Origin: Sipunculus nudus | Lineage: Eukaryota; Annelida; Sipuncula; Golfingiida; Sipunculidae | Assembly (NCBI GenBank): GCA_026874595.1 | Contig: CM049322.1 | Coordinates: forward strand, 43,340,840 to 43,404,839 | DNA: 64,000 nucleotides | Direction: 5' to 3' | Shown here: positions 24,518 to 34,489 of the stretch, in pieces | Layout: every line of letters begins with the position of its first letter | How positions within the stretch are numbered: the stretch's first letter is position 1 | Made by a program: the position numbers and the translations under genes | The notes under the pieces: model-generated | Database searches by the model: none | Seen by the model: only the letters and a program-made list of their open reading frames with translations | What the model was told of the DNA's origin: nothing

Positions 24518-26778
24518 TGTTTTCATAAAAATTGGATATACATGTACTATCTGCAAATTGCATTCAGTAAACTCCCCCACGTTATTCATGCAACTTCCTT
24601 ATGTAATAAAATTCAAACTTAAACAGCAGTTGCAGCTGAAATAAAGGTAAAAATCCTTTAGGTTCGTCACGATAAAAGCTGACTATATCAGTCATTAGTG
24701 ATTTGTAGTATTTGGTCCTTGGCAGATTATTTCAGAATGTTTCTTAACAAGGCACTAATGATCACTGATTGACTTATAAAGTTGTAATTTACCATTCAGA
24801 CTGACCCTACCATAATCCTTTGATTATTTGTTAAAAACTTGTCATTACATAAATGTTCACACAGAGATTCTTGGTAGCAATATATTTAAAATACCATACA
24901 GAACAGCTATAAAATAAGTTTCCTGGCAAACAGACATCATGATAATGACGTGAAATTAATTTTACATCATTTTACTTCAGGTTTTTGACAACCGGAAGGT
25001 CAAACACTTTGTTGATGCACAAAACCCTGCCATGTCTAACTGGATGAGGTATGTAAACTGTGCCCGCAATGAGCAGGAACAGAATCTGGTAGCCTTCCAG
25101 TACTGTGGACAGATCTACTACAGGAGCTTTAAGGAGATCCCTGCAGGCTCTGAACTCCTAGTCTGGTATGGAGATGTCTACGCCAAGGAGCTGGGTATCC
25201 ACAGAGAGACTATCAGAGGGAAGATTGTTGGTGGCACAGGTAGGGATACTGTTGGTCACTTACACAGACAAAAGCAGTATGTCCCCATATGGTTTACTCT
25301 TGTTTTTAACAGCTGCAAACTCATTTTGTAAAGTATAATTTTTACAGTCTGTTGAGTTATATGTGGCATACCCTCAAGTACATACATCAGTATGAAGATT
25401 CACTTTTGGATAAGCGCCAAGAATAAGATTTTTTAAAGTGTAGTCATGCCAATAAAAATATGCCAAGAAAGGTGTGTAACGGTGTGTTATGAAGTCCTTT
25501 CAGTAAACCAAATGAAAATGAGAAATCACAAATGCACACACAGACACACACATACATAACCTGAATCAGTAAACTCTTCCTGTTTTGTCCATTCCTCGAT
25601 GGGCAATTCCCTGATAACTTTCTAAAAAGATATATTTTTCTTATTTTCTTTAAAAGATCAGATATATGGCATTATACCTTACATATTGGCATTCTGGTAA
25701 AGATAAATACTCCTAATAAACGAGGCTGGCCATATTGTGTTCAATGCCAGTATATATAGACAAATGTCTTCTTACTTTTCAAGTAGAATAGCTCATATTT
25801 ATGTTTCTCTGTGTGCTGTTACTGTGTATATAAATTATTAAGCTTGCTTGACAGTTGTCATTGACAGATTTATGTCAGCTTTCTATCAAGAAACATTGTA
25901 GTTATTTACAAAAAAAGTCCTTGTGTAATTCAAATTGAATATATGTTTATTATATGGAACTAACGAACTCTTAATGAATCAATGTAAAATGCTTTTCCTA
26001 ATTATCTTACTTAGGTACCTTTAAATGCTTGGACTGTGGTGGTCTTTATGGGAGTGAAGAATACCTGTGGAGACACAGACACAAGTTGCATGGAGCTGTC
26101 TTACCTATACATATCATACAGAAACGTCATGAAAACGCCAAGAAAAGACAACAAATGTTAAAACAGTCACAGAACACTGAGGGAAAGCCAGGTCAAAGTG
26201 ATAAGAGAAAGTCTGGTGGAAATGTACTGAAGAAATTAAATGTACAGGAGGAGGAGAGAAAGCATGTTTGTAAATATTGTGGTCACAGGTTTAAAACGTT
26301 ACAAAAACTACAGAGACATGTGAGGATTCATACAGGAGAGAAACCCTTTGTGTGTGATGACTGTGGGAAAGGATTTAATCAAATAGCCAACCTACACACA
26401 CACCAGAGAACTCACACAGGAGAGAAACCCTTTGTGTGTGATGATTGTTTGAAAGGATTTAGGTATTCCTGTGACCTACACAGACACCAGAGAACTCACA
26501 CAGGAGAGAAACCCTTTGTGTGTGATGACTGTGGGAAAGGATTTAATCAAATAGCCAACCTACACACACACCAGAGAACTCACACAGGAGAGAAACCCTT
26601 TGTATGTGATGACTGTGGGAAAGGATTTAATGACATGACCAGCCTACACAGACACCAGAGAACTCACACAGGAGAGAAACCCTTTGTGTGTAATGACTGT
26701 GGCAAAAGGTTTAGTGATTCAAGCAACTTTCGCCATCACCAGAAAACTCATACAGAACAGATTATTCAAGCCACATAA
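13346..26778 (+). CDS. PRDM9: PRDM9 histone methyltransferase, nine-exon gene model
   Basis: PRDM9 methylates histone H3 at K4 and K36 in meiotic nuclei and, through its C2H2 fingers, marks sites for recombination breaks. Joined exons: 13346-13360, 17296-17464, 17884-18027, 18556-18638, 20134-20269, 20530-20603, 24222-24416, 24981-25239, 26015-26778 (1839 nt, 612 residues plus TAA). Every junction has AG acceptor and GT donor with matching phase, and no stop occurs. Domains in order: KRAB-like (about 28-62), SSXRD-like acidic motif SDSDEEWTP (88-96), zinc knuckle C184-C187-C195-H198, PR/SET (about 220-345), proximal finger (363-384), six-finger array (440-607). This is the full domain set of vertebrate PRDM9, which many lineages have lost in part. 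The least certain piece is the tiny first exon. The domain order and sequence identify the gene; the role in hotspots is inferred from the family. Confidence 0.93.
14580..15090. mobile_element. Degraded repeat with GGGCAGG blocks
   Basis: CAACTTTTATCATTAGCCAA plus GGGCAGGTGAAT near the left end, and GGGCAGGTGACTTTTATCAA plus ACTGGGCAGGCAAG near the right end. Shared blocks at both ends suggest an old transposon in a PRDM9 intron. Its class cannot be told. Confidence 0.4.
16818..16831. promoter_or_regulatory. CTCF-like motif, palindromic
   Basis: AGGTGGCGCCACCT, a perfect palindrome, preceded by CTGC. It matches the AGGTGGCGC core known for insect CTCF. A related variant (AGGTGGCACCACAT) lies 250 bp downstream at 17076-17089. 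Confidence 0.4.
17296..17464 (+). CDS. PRDM9: PRDM9 exon 2, KRAB-like domain
   Basis: Bounded by tgtttgcag and the donor GTAAGT; phase 0 in, phase 1 out. It encodes an acidic lead-in and then the KRAB-like core, with FFTKEELENLSEYEKLRYRN followed by IRRNYEAMLVLG. The pattern F-T-K-E-E-x-E-x-L-S-x-x-E-K-x-R-Y-R-N-x-x-R-N-Y-x-A-L matches the ancestral KRAB of PRDM9/SSX proteins rather than the derived KRAB of tetrapod zinc-finger repressors. In vertebrate PRDM9 this domain contacts partners such as CXXC1 and EWSR1; that it does so here is inference. Confidence 0.93.
17884..18027 (+). CDS. PRDM9: PRDM9 exon 3, SSXRD-like region
   Basis: Acceptor ttacag at the end of a pyrimidine-rich stretch; the split codon G|GT makes Gly62. 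The exon carries a basic run (FFMKDKRVRNRVPKP) and then VTSDSDEEWTP, which matches the DSDEEWTP block of mammalian PRDM9 in the SSXRD region, followed by a basic RKKANRRSARG tail. It ends in phase 1 at a GTAGGA donor. The acidic-then-basic layout is typical of the SSX repression domain region. Confidence 0.9.
18348..18362 (+). repeat. G15 homopolymer in PRDM9 intron 3
   Basis: Uninterrupted run of 15 G. Similar C or G runs lie at 7814-7825, 22454-22471 (C18), 27198-27208, 28776-28790 and 40866-40880. Confidence 0.9.
18556..18638 (+). CDS. PRDM9: PRDM9 exon 4, linker
   Basis: Acceptor atttcag and donor GTAAAA; phase 1 in, phase 0 out. It encodes the 28-residue basic linker AKAPVQRFQPPVRKLKVEKD and QLQDVTKQ. 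No domain is recognisable; it lies where vertebrate PRDM9 has a variable linker between the SSXRD and the zinc knuckle. Support comes from clean splice sites and a phase that fits both neighbours. Confidence 0.82.
19921..20020. mobile_element. Short element with inverted GGTCCAGT ends
   Basis: ACTGGACCGCTTGGACCAGT at the left and, inverted, ACTGGACCACTTGGTCAGTT at the right, about 80 bp apart, in PRDM9 intron 4. Looks like a very short MITE; the superfamily is not clear. Confidence 0.4.
20134..20269 (+). CDS. PRDM9: PRDM9 exon 5, region before the zinc knuckle
   Basis: Acceptor tttacag and donor GTAAGT; phase 0 in, phase 1 out. It encodes a Lys/Pro/Glu-rich linker and then PRYPKRNRAELNYMELEVPD plus DDRYL. 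The last block aligns with the human PRDM9 stretch that runs into the zinc knuckle (x-Y-K-E-x-x-E-P-x-D-D-x-Y-L-Y/F-C), so it fixes both the frame and the identity. Confidence 0.9.
20530..20603 (+). CDS. PRDM9: PRDM9 exon 6, zinc knuckle
   Basis: Acceptor tttttag; the split codon T|TT gives Phe183. The exon encodes FCEICMEEYLSECPDH and PLIIIKDAE. Cys184, Cys187, Cys195 and His198 form C-x2-C-x7-C-x2-H, with the same spacing as the small zinc knuckle that precedes the SET domain in mammalian PRDM9 and PRDM7. The donor is GTGTGT in phase 0. The following intron is the gene's second longest, at 3.6 kb. Confidence 0.9.
20604..24221 (+). other. PRDM9 intron 6
   Basis: A 3.6-kb intron. It holds a repeat with a hairpin and a TCCG run at 20942-22330, C18 at 22454-22471, and a short duplication around 23036-23150. 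No other coding sequence is seen. Confidence 0.6.
20942..22330 (+). repeat. Hairpin and TCCG-run repeat, internally duplicated
   Basis: Starts with a hairpin AGCTCAGCTGACT-ATA-AGTCATCTGAGCT (20948-20976, one mismatch) followed by an irregular TCCG/TCTG run (20999-21052). The downstream body (about 21110-21620) is repeated in diverged form at about 21765-22285 with the same block order (CCCCAAAATCTCCTACCAT, AAAATTGGGTCA, TGCCTAATATCAAAACCACT). The hairpin plus TCCG run recalls abundant repeats of molluscan genomes. Confidence 0.65.
24222..24416 (+). CDS. PRDM9: PRDM9 exon 7, N-terminal half of PR/SET
   Basis: Acceptor ctttcag and donor GTGAGC, phase 0 on both sides. It encodes the start of the SET fold: LPAGLVVKDSGI, then SAGLGVWAEKGFPKNVRFGP with Y253 following. 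GLGVW and FGPY-x-G are hallmark PRDM9 SET motifs; Y253 corresponds to the first of the three tyrosines needed for catalysis (Tyr276 in mammals). The exon ends with the cofactor-side GYCW. Confidence 0.95.
24469..24513. repeat. (TA)n microsatellite in PRDM9 intron 7
   Basis: TA tract with a TGTG interruption; begins about 50 bp after the exon 7 donor. Confidence 0.9.
24981..25239 (+). CDS. PRDM9: PRDM9 exon 8, C-terminal half of PR/SET
   Basis: Acceptor acttcag and donor GTAGGG; phase 0 in, phase 1 out. It carries NWMRYVNCARNEQEQNLVAF, QIYYRSF and ELLVWYGDVYAKELGI, which are nearly identical to mammalian PRDM9. Tyr319 and Tyr335 match catalytic Tyr341 and Tyr357, with the same 16-residue spacing. 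All three catalytic tyrosines are therefore present, unlike in several teleost PRDM9 copies that lost them, so the methyltransferase is predicted to be active. Confidence 0.96.
26015..26778 (+). CDS. PRDM9: PRDM9 exon 9, proximal finger and six-finger array
   Basis: Acceptor cttag; the split codon G|GT gives Gly359. First comes an isolated C2H2 finger (C363-x2-C-x12-H-x4-H, ending at His384), as in vertebrate PRDM9. A Lys/Gln-rich linker of about 55 residues follows, then six C2H2 fingers (residues 440-607) joined by TGEKP linkers, and a short tail IIQAT before TAA. Coding the whole array in a single last exon is typical of PRDM9. Helix residues at -1, 2, 3, 6 for fingers 1-6: TQKR, QANT, YCDR, QANT, DTSR, DSNH. 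The array is shorter than the usual mammalian one. Confidence 0.96.
26257..26760 (+). repeat. PRDM9: 84-bp zinc-finger minisatellite (six units)
   Basis: Six consecutive 84-bp units begin at 26257, 26341, 26425, 26509, 26593 and 26677. Units 2 and 4 (26341-26424 and 26509-26592) are identical at all 84 positions. Units 3 and 5 differ from them almost only in the codons for helix positions -2 to 3 and 6. The first and last units are more diverged, as expected at the edges of an array evolving by unequal exchange or gene conversion. Confidence 0.95.
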
Positions 26779-27039
26779 AGATTCAGCATATATGAACTCC
26801 GTCTGAGTGAACGCTGACGTCATCGTTGTCACATTTCACTGAACACCTGCAGATGAAATGTATCGCCTTGTCAGTTTCACGTGGGGTCAACAAGTGCATG
26901 TATATTTCTTACCAGCTTCTGTGGTTGTTTGGTCTATTTGCCTCCCTTTTATGAAGTGTCATGATTCATGGAATGAATTATGGATTTAATGTTATTGTGA
27001 CACGAATAATATTGCAGATTTAATTTTAATTATACACGA

Positions 27040-27045
27040 AATAAA
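27040..27045 (+). promoter_or_regulatory. PRDM9 candidate polyadenylation signal (proximal)
   Basis: AATAAA 262 bp after the PRDM9 stop codon, the first on this strand. A second AATAAA lies at 27387-27392, followed by a T-rich stretch. Confidence 0.4.
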
Positions 27046-27386
27046 TTGTAGATAAAATGCAAATAGGAAAATAATACTTTTTGCATGTATTTGTAAACTG
27101 AATTTTGAAAGTGATTGTATATGATGGTGTAAACTAGGTGTAAAAGTTCATGAGCCAGTGTAAATGTCTATCCCTCTCATTATATAATTATTGTGACGGG
27201 GGGGGGGGTCCATTTACCCATTTAACCTAATGTTTAAAAAATTTGAAGTTGAATGAGTATTTCACTCCTATATAGTCAAATACTGCAGAGATGTAAATAT
27301 GGACCTTTCTTTGCATTCATTTAAGCAAATCAGTCAAGCCAAGTACTATTGTATGTGATGATTTTATTACATATATATAATTTAGC

Positions 27387-27392
27387 AATAAA
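27387..27392 (+). promoter_or_regulatory. PRDM9 candidate polyadenylation signal (distal)
   Basis: AATAAA about 610 bp after the stop codon, followed by ctttatcttatctt, a plausible downstream element. Either this or the proximal site would end the transcript. Confidence 0.4.
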
Positions 27393-28884
27393 CTTTATCT
27401 TATCTTAAGACTGATTTCATATTCAATTTTATACAAAATCTATGCATGAAAATTAAGCACATTAATGTGGCCCTGATGTTTCAAATATTAGAGGTCATTA
27501 GTGATTGAATCAGTATCCATTGTTCAAATATTTCTGCCACCTTTATTGAGGTCGTGTATGTTTGTTCTTGAGGTACATAACATAGAACACTTGATTTAAT
27601 TACAATGCTTTTCATGTAACTGAGCGACTAAATCGTGTGACGAGAATAGTTTAGTCACATGCAAAACCACCTAGATATTTCAGGAGTGTAGAATAATTGT
27701 TCAAATACAATACAATATTAATTTGTCACATGTACAAATTCTAATTAAGGTTTATCAATTTGACATTGTATGGTATTCAAGTTCTAGTTGGTTATTCAAT
27801 GTGGCACTCCCCCTGTTACGTCTACTCAATGTGACAATGTACATTTCGTCGTGAAAACGTGAAAATTTTATAACATGTAAGCGCACATGAGTTCCATTAT
27901 TATTATTATGAATATATATATATATATATATATTCATATATATATATAAATATTTGTGCCAGCTGCTCAGTATGAACACATATATAGTTACAAGTTCTTC
28001 ACATAATAAATGTTTATGAATTCACTACTTGGAAATATAGAAATATTTAGAATTTGTTCAGACTTTAAATAAAATAATGTAAATGTGTTTTCTCTTAGTG
28101 CTGTTCAACATGTATAAGGGAAATGGTATCTAGACTTGACTTGTGCAGTTGGTTTGTGTACAGATCGATACAAGCCAACGCACATTGTTTTAACTATGAA
28201 GTAAATATAGTTGGAACTGGAACGTATAAGATTTATCAGCTCAAAATTTCGAATTAGATTTTAAAAGGAGAAGCAGTAATTGGTGTTGCTGGGGGAAAGC
28301 GTGGTAGTTGCGTATGTTGTTAATACCAACCTTCATTATTGTTATTGCAAATGTTGTATATAAAGAATCGAAAAAGGATACATTCTCATCATACCTGTTC
28401 TGAGGAATCGTTTCATTATTCAGGAATTACCCGAGAATGAAACTTTAAAAAATGTAAAAACTTCAAAACCTACAGCAAAAGCGTTAAACATGTGGAGATA
28501 TGTCGCATTTGATTAGATTTCAATGTGCTGCATGCATGGTTAAAAGATATTCGTTGTTTTGTCTGTTGAAAAATTAATTATATTTAGGATGGATACTGTT
28601 AGACCTGTTATTGATGTTTAAAATTGATGGTCTCGTTTATGTTTCAAGTTGATTAAAAAAGATAAGTTTCAAAGATATGGGTTCATTTTATCGTAGTTCA
28701 GATTGCGCTTACAAGGATGAACAGCAAAGCGTCACATATCATAAAATATACCCCCGTCACATATAATAAAATATACCCCCCCCCCCCCCCAAAAGTGCTT
28801 GTATGAGTGTATCTCCCCTTTGTAAAAAGAGAGAGAGAGAGTCAGCGAGGAAGACACTACCACAAACTTAAAATAGATGTGTGA

Positions 28885-28933
<49 letters not shown>

Positions 28934-29025
28934 CGTTAAACACGTCGGAGCGTCGAGTTATAACGTGCATAACGTTTAGCTAACCTGCTCTACCTTAGCT
29001 GTATCGAGCACTTTGCTGCAACCTA

Positions 29026-29100
<75 letters not shown>
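28885..29100. repeat. Two long (TA)n tracts
   Basis: TA repeats at about 28885-28930 and 29027-29100, separated by about 95 bp of unique DNA. Confidence 0.9.
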
Positions 29101-29105
<5 letters not shown>

Positions 29106-30060
29106 AACCGACAGAAGTTCACTGAGCACATGGATTTGGCTGGACTGCCCAAATAAGCAAAACGTGATCAGATGCAAATATGAGAGTCCACTGATGATAC
29201 ACAAGGGTGTTCCAACAGAGGGATACTCAATAACCTGTTACCGATAATGTGTCCCGACAATGTTCAACTATGGAGTGAACACGGGGGTTGCGGTGCGCGT
29301 CCGATGTTACTTGCGATCTTGATAAGAAATCTATCAAGATTTCATCTATAAGTGTGAACGCCCCTTGCTCTGGCTATATTGCTAAAATTTAACCGTTATA
29401 CTTCACGTGGTTCTCGCCGAGAATACACATGTACATGCAGTTTTACTTGGAAAGGAAATTGTCATATCAATTACCTATATTGGCCTACCATATAAATGTT
29501 ACTTTCAGATGTAATGAATTGTAAAATATAAATTTCAGTTAGCACTATAGCGTTTAGGGTTACTTGGTATTGAACTAGATTCCACTGACGCCGACAATGG
29601 ATTTGCCTGGATGAAAAAAAAAACTGTGAGGATCATGCTATTGTATATGCACGCTCAATCATTTGAGACCAATCTTTAGGAACGCCTTGCTTTATCACCG
29701 ACAAGTTACACGCATAGAAATTACATCAATGGCAAGCTGAAAAAAAAAAAAACTTACCTGTACAGGAAAAAATAATAAAAGTGTACCTGTGCGGTAAAGT
29801 GAGATACAATAAAAATATTGACAATACAATCCAATGTTACATATTAACGCTGCACTGGACAAGCTGAGACTGAAATCATTGCGTGTACAACCGTTATCTC
29901 AGCATTCGGTATAGCCGATGACGCATATATATGTCTTTTAATAAGAGAGGGCATGCATTTGCATTAAAATTTAACTTCCGCTTGCATGAAAAAAAAACAT
30001 GTTAATCATCCCGCAAACAAGTGCCCATTCTTAGCTGCCGAAAGCAACATCGAACGCATT

Positions 30061-30383
30061 AAGGCTGCCTTTTTCCTTTCTGTGTTGCGCTGGCGTTGGA
30101 TCGGCGGTGCCTGTCGAGGATATACTAAGCGGAGAGTTGAACACCTGCTGCAAAAAACGCCTCATGTGCAATTTCCGCCGCGCGGTGTTAAACGCGCACG
30201 TTCACCGCGCGGAAACCCGCGAACATAGAAAGGCTACATGAATAAATTATTTGAGAGATTCTGGCCGCCAACGCAACGCCACCGCACCACAGAAAATCGC
30301 CTTCATGGAAAGGCTCTGGCGGCGCCATCACCTCGTGGCATCACCGCGCGGTGAAACGCCCCACGCGAATGGAAAGCAGCCTT
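30061..30383. mobile_element. CpG-rich MITE with AAGGCTGC ends
   Basis: The left end AAGGCTGCCTTTTTCCTT and the right end, inverted, AAGGCTGCTTTCCATTCGCG form short inverted repeats 323 bp apart. The inside contains several CACCGCGCGG/CCGCGCGGTG palindromic blocks and is far richer in CpG than its surroundings. Flanks (catt on the left, ataa on the right) suggest a short target duplication but do not prove one. A reading frame across it is not a gene. Confidence 0.6.
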
Positions 30384-30591
30384 ATAATTGTACTGTCTGA
30401 CTTTTACGAGGCGTCGCGATAACGACGGAGTACGTTAGTACAAAGGGCATACTTCGCGAGTACAAAAGGCAGCAGGAATATAAACCTGAGGACTGGGACG
30501 TGGGTGCCTTTGATGCTGGGCGTCGATCCCTGTGCTCACTCTATCTAATTCTATCTCCATGGTTCAACATATACCAGCAAGAAGAAGCTTA

Positions 30592-30715
30592 CATTATTTG
30601 AGACCAATGACTAAAATACCCTTTGTATGATCCTTTTTCTCTATACACACTTATTATTTGAGACCAATTACTAAAAGGCCTTTGGTATGGTCCTAAATCT
30701 CCTACACTAAACCCA
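30592..30715 (+). repeat. Two-copy tandem repeat of about 62 bp
   Basis: TTATTTGAGACCAATGACTA and TTATTTGAGACCAATTACTA begin successive units, each followed by CCTTTGTATG- or CCTTTGGTATGG-type blocks. A related TCATTTGAGACCAAT occurs at about 29659. Confidence 0.6.
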
Positions 30716-31307
30716 CTTCACTTTGGCGACATAGCCGTTGACACTGATTCGATGATCCAACTTCCTCCTTGTGACATAATCACGCATATAACAGTATCAA
30801 CACCATAAAGTGCCATATAACCAAATTATAATATAAATACTACTATTATTATCAAATCATGACCTCACAAAATATTTTTTTTCTATCTGAGCTATAATAA
30901 CCAAATGAGTCCATTGTACTTAGTTTACTTTGCAAATTGATGTTAGGTTGCAGCGTCCATGGTCCAATAATTCGTAGCAACTACAGCCGCCATTATGATA
31001 CTTTGCGAATTATTGGTCATGTGATAATATGCAAAAAAAGCTTTAAGGGGCGCCACCTATGCTTACCTTCCCGCGGGTAGAAGTTATATTTTCCGCCCTT
31101 TTCAAAGACAAGTCGTAATGTCTTTCATTTCATAACAAGATTCAGAGAAAGGGGAAAGAATAAGTTTAATAATGTCAAATTATGTCCAAGATGGCGTGTT
31201 TCCCTAGCTTCAAATTCTGTCACAAAATTTAACAAATGGATGCCTTTGCACACATGATGTAATATATGTACCCAAGTATCTCATGATCGGCTGCAGCCTT
31301 CACGCCC

Positions 31308-31309
<2 letters not shown>

Positions 31310-31362
<53 letters not shown>
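31310..31362. repeat. (TA)n microsatellite
   Basis: Uninterrupted TA tract of about 50 bp, 30 bp before a CTCF-like motif. Confidence 0.9.
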
Positions 31363-31364
<2 letters not shown>

Positions 31365-31391
31365 TTTTGCTGCTATGTGATTCTGAGCTGC

Positions 31392-31405
31392 AGGTGGCGC
31401 CATCT
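31392..31405. promoter_or_regulatory. CTCF-like motif
   Basis: AGGTGGCGCCATCT preceded by GAGCTGC; companions at 31046-31058 (AGGGGCGCCACCT) and 31552-31565 (AGGTGGCGCTACCC). Three motifs within 520 bp between the two genes. Confidence 0.4.
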
Positions 31406-34400
31406 GTGCTGACCTTATTTCTGTGGTCTGAATTGATATTATCCGATTTTTTTCAAGATAGTCCTAAATTGGTAATACTTTTAGCTTTTATATGATAGAC
31501 AATACAATTTATCATATGAATGCTGTGTAATTTTGAACTGTAGGTGGCGCTACCCGTTGTAGGATTTTTCCTACGGATAAAATAAAAGAAATAGCAAATT
31601 AAGTTTTAAATCACAAAAAAAGGACCTGAAGGTTTGTCCAAATGTTTTTATTACTAAGCCAAAACATGATAATACTGCCAGCCTATGGGAGTTTATGCTT
31701 TAGTCTACAAAAGGAGGACTGCGAGTACCCATCTTCGCCTGTGCTTAACTACCTCCATCTCCTAATACGCGGAGACCCTGACTCCTAACAAAATTTCTTG
31801 CATAAGAGCCATAGGATGGGGTCAGCACTCAAGGCCTCTACCTGGATGAGTGATTCTATGCTTTACTCTGAAACATCGGACCGGCTACTTTATCATCCGG
31901 GCATTAATGGGAAATTTCACTTATTTTGTAGGAGGCGTGTATCCATTTAAGGGTATATGGAATATTCTACACCTTGTTGAACTAAGCCGTGCAAATAAAT
32001 CTGTTCCTTTTTTTCATGAAGAAGATAAGATCAATACTCCTGCTTTCATTAAAAATGAAAAAGCACTTCTCTGGAGCAAGTGAAATTTGTTGCAGAGAGT
32101 TTAAGAATGTAATTTAATTATTTTCAAAACCGGGATTTGTGCGGCCTGGGCTGGAACATGCACTCAGACTCTGCATGTGTAGACTCGACTATATCAAGGA
32201 AATGTATGTATTTTTAAGATTTTTATTGACAGGCATTCTCTGTGACAGCGGCATAAAATATGAATATTATTTGGCCTACCATTGCGGTATACCAAGAAGT
32301 TGATAAAAAAAATCAAAATGATTCATAAGTCTGCTACTCTCGATTGCGCCTTGTTTCTGTCCTTCAGTTTGACAGGCTATTGTAAAATTATATGACACAT
32401 GAACGGTGGATTCAGTAAAAATTGTCATGGATTGTTATCTGTGGATACTGCAGCTTAGAACAATTTATATTACTTAACTAAAAGTGGTTACGAATAAGCG
32501 ACCCAATAAGCGCACCTCTCTTGATGAGAATCCCCTCATAAACTGTCGGTTGTTGACAAACTCTTTGCCAGAAATCATAAATGGCCCTTCTCCATTCTTT
32601 CAAATAAAGCCAACAAATACAAGATTCTAATTCGACATTGTTGGGTGCCGGTTCTTTGCAAAACATCAATAACAGGTAATATAAATTAAATCACGCCGAA
32701 CTTTAATTTGAATACTGGCTTAAGCCGCACACATTTGAAAAATAAATATTAACACGGCATGTACAGCGATAATGTGATTCCTCTTAGACTGCTGCAGCGC
32801 TGACATAAAGTGAACAAGTGTCAAGCGCTACAGCCTCTGGCGGGGAGAGTTTATACTATGCAAGTTGGTACGGATCCATGCAAACCCTCAGACACGTATT
32901 TGCCTTGTGTATAGCGTGACTCCATCGGGACCAAAAACTTTGGCTGAATGATCAGTATGTAGGAAAGAATGATCACTTCCTCTGAATGAAAACCGATAGT
33001 GCTTCGTCTCCGCCGGGCATATATACGACTTCTGCATGGTCCCGGAAGGATTGCAACAACTGAACTCCGCACGTTCAAATGATAAAAAAACATCTACAGG
33101 CGCTCATAAGGTGATATATTGATATAATTTGATACATGTTAAGTTTATTTGTGTATATAAATGCAAGACTGTATATCCATCGCACAACAAACACTGGTAT
33201 TTCATCTTACAGGTCCCTCAAGGTACCACAGGGTGAACTCTCTCCGCCGGACGGTCGGACTCCATCACAGATGAATCGATGGAGTCCGTACGTGTCGGGC
33301 TACCTCTCAGACTGTAACCCAGCGGATCACCCATTGTCTTTTTCCCAATAGCAATTCATATAAAAAGCCGACGTTTCTGATACCCTTAGGGGAGTCAGTT
33401 TCCTGGTTTACAGTTACATAATGGAATAATTGTGACTTTATAGTTGCCCTGTTAAAAGATCTTTTTAAAGATACACTCTGGTGTCAAAGCAAATATGTTC
33501 TTTATCTCGATCCCTGGCCTATATGATAAAAATATGTAGCCCGAACTATGGATGACAATATTTCACTGACGGGGAATACTCGGCTTACTAAAACCTTGGT
33601 GAATTTATATAAGCGACTTAGTTTTGGGCATCATTAATAAATAATGATAAGGTATTTTGGTGTAAACTTGAAAAAATGTCCTGGACGTTCATTACATTAT
33701 AGTGTTTTCAAGACGTGGGAAGTGTTCGAGTTACGCTCTTTACACAGCGATTTACCCATATATAGGCCTACTACCTATATCGTAAGCGCTGTTTGTTTTG
33801 ACCTCTTATCCTTAATCTCTACACCAGAAGGGAGCACTGCATTTTGGTCCAATCAGATGAGACCCTGTGCTGGAAGACAAAACGGTTTACCAGCCAAGCG
33901 AGGAATACACGGAGCTAATGTTGTTCATTTCGTTTTGAGTGACAGCTCATCGCCCCGGCAACCGTTTGAACAGACCACAGGCTTAGAATGGCCCAACAAG
34001 TGGTTTCTGGGCGGAGTCTGATGCCTGTCGAGTGTTTGTTGACTGGCATTTGGTTGGCTGCTAGTCACATCAGCAGGTTTTTTTTTTTTCAGCAGATATG
34101 CCACCTGGTGTTTAGGTGCATCATAAACGGTCAAAGCAGGCAGCGGAAAAATCAGTAGCTTCTTTAGAAGCGCAAGATTTCCGTTGTTTCGGGGTTGATG
34201 TAGCAGTAGGCCTACGTACTTCAGGCATGAGAAATTCAGATTTTTTTTCCGATTTTAGGAAGTTTAGGAATAACATTTCATAAATTTCGGGAAATATTAT
34301 ATCATCGACTCTCATTCTTGCATAAATAAACGGATAGGAAAAAGGTCAAATATACAGACAAAATATAGGATATTTTGTCATGGACATCTACAGCATGACC

Positions 34401-34489
34401 AGACCTTCACACTAACTGATTAGTTGTTCCCATTCAGGGCAATGTTTTAAGCGTTGTTTTAATATGTTTAGCGTGCAGCGTGACAGCAT

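Noticed and set aside
29986-30228. 80-residue frame with Arg-rich end
   Set aside because: It runs across the CpG-rich MITE at 30061-30383 and has no family resemblance.
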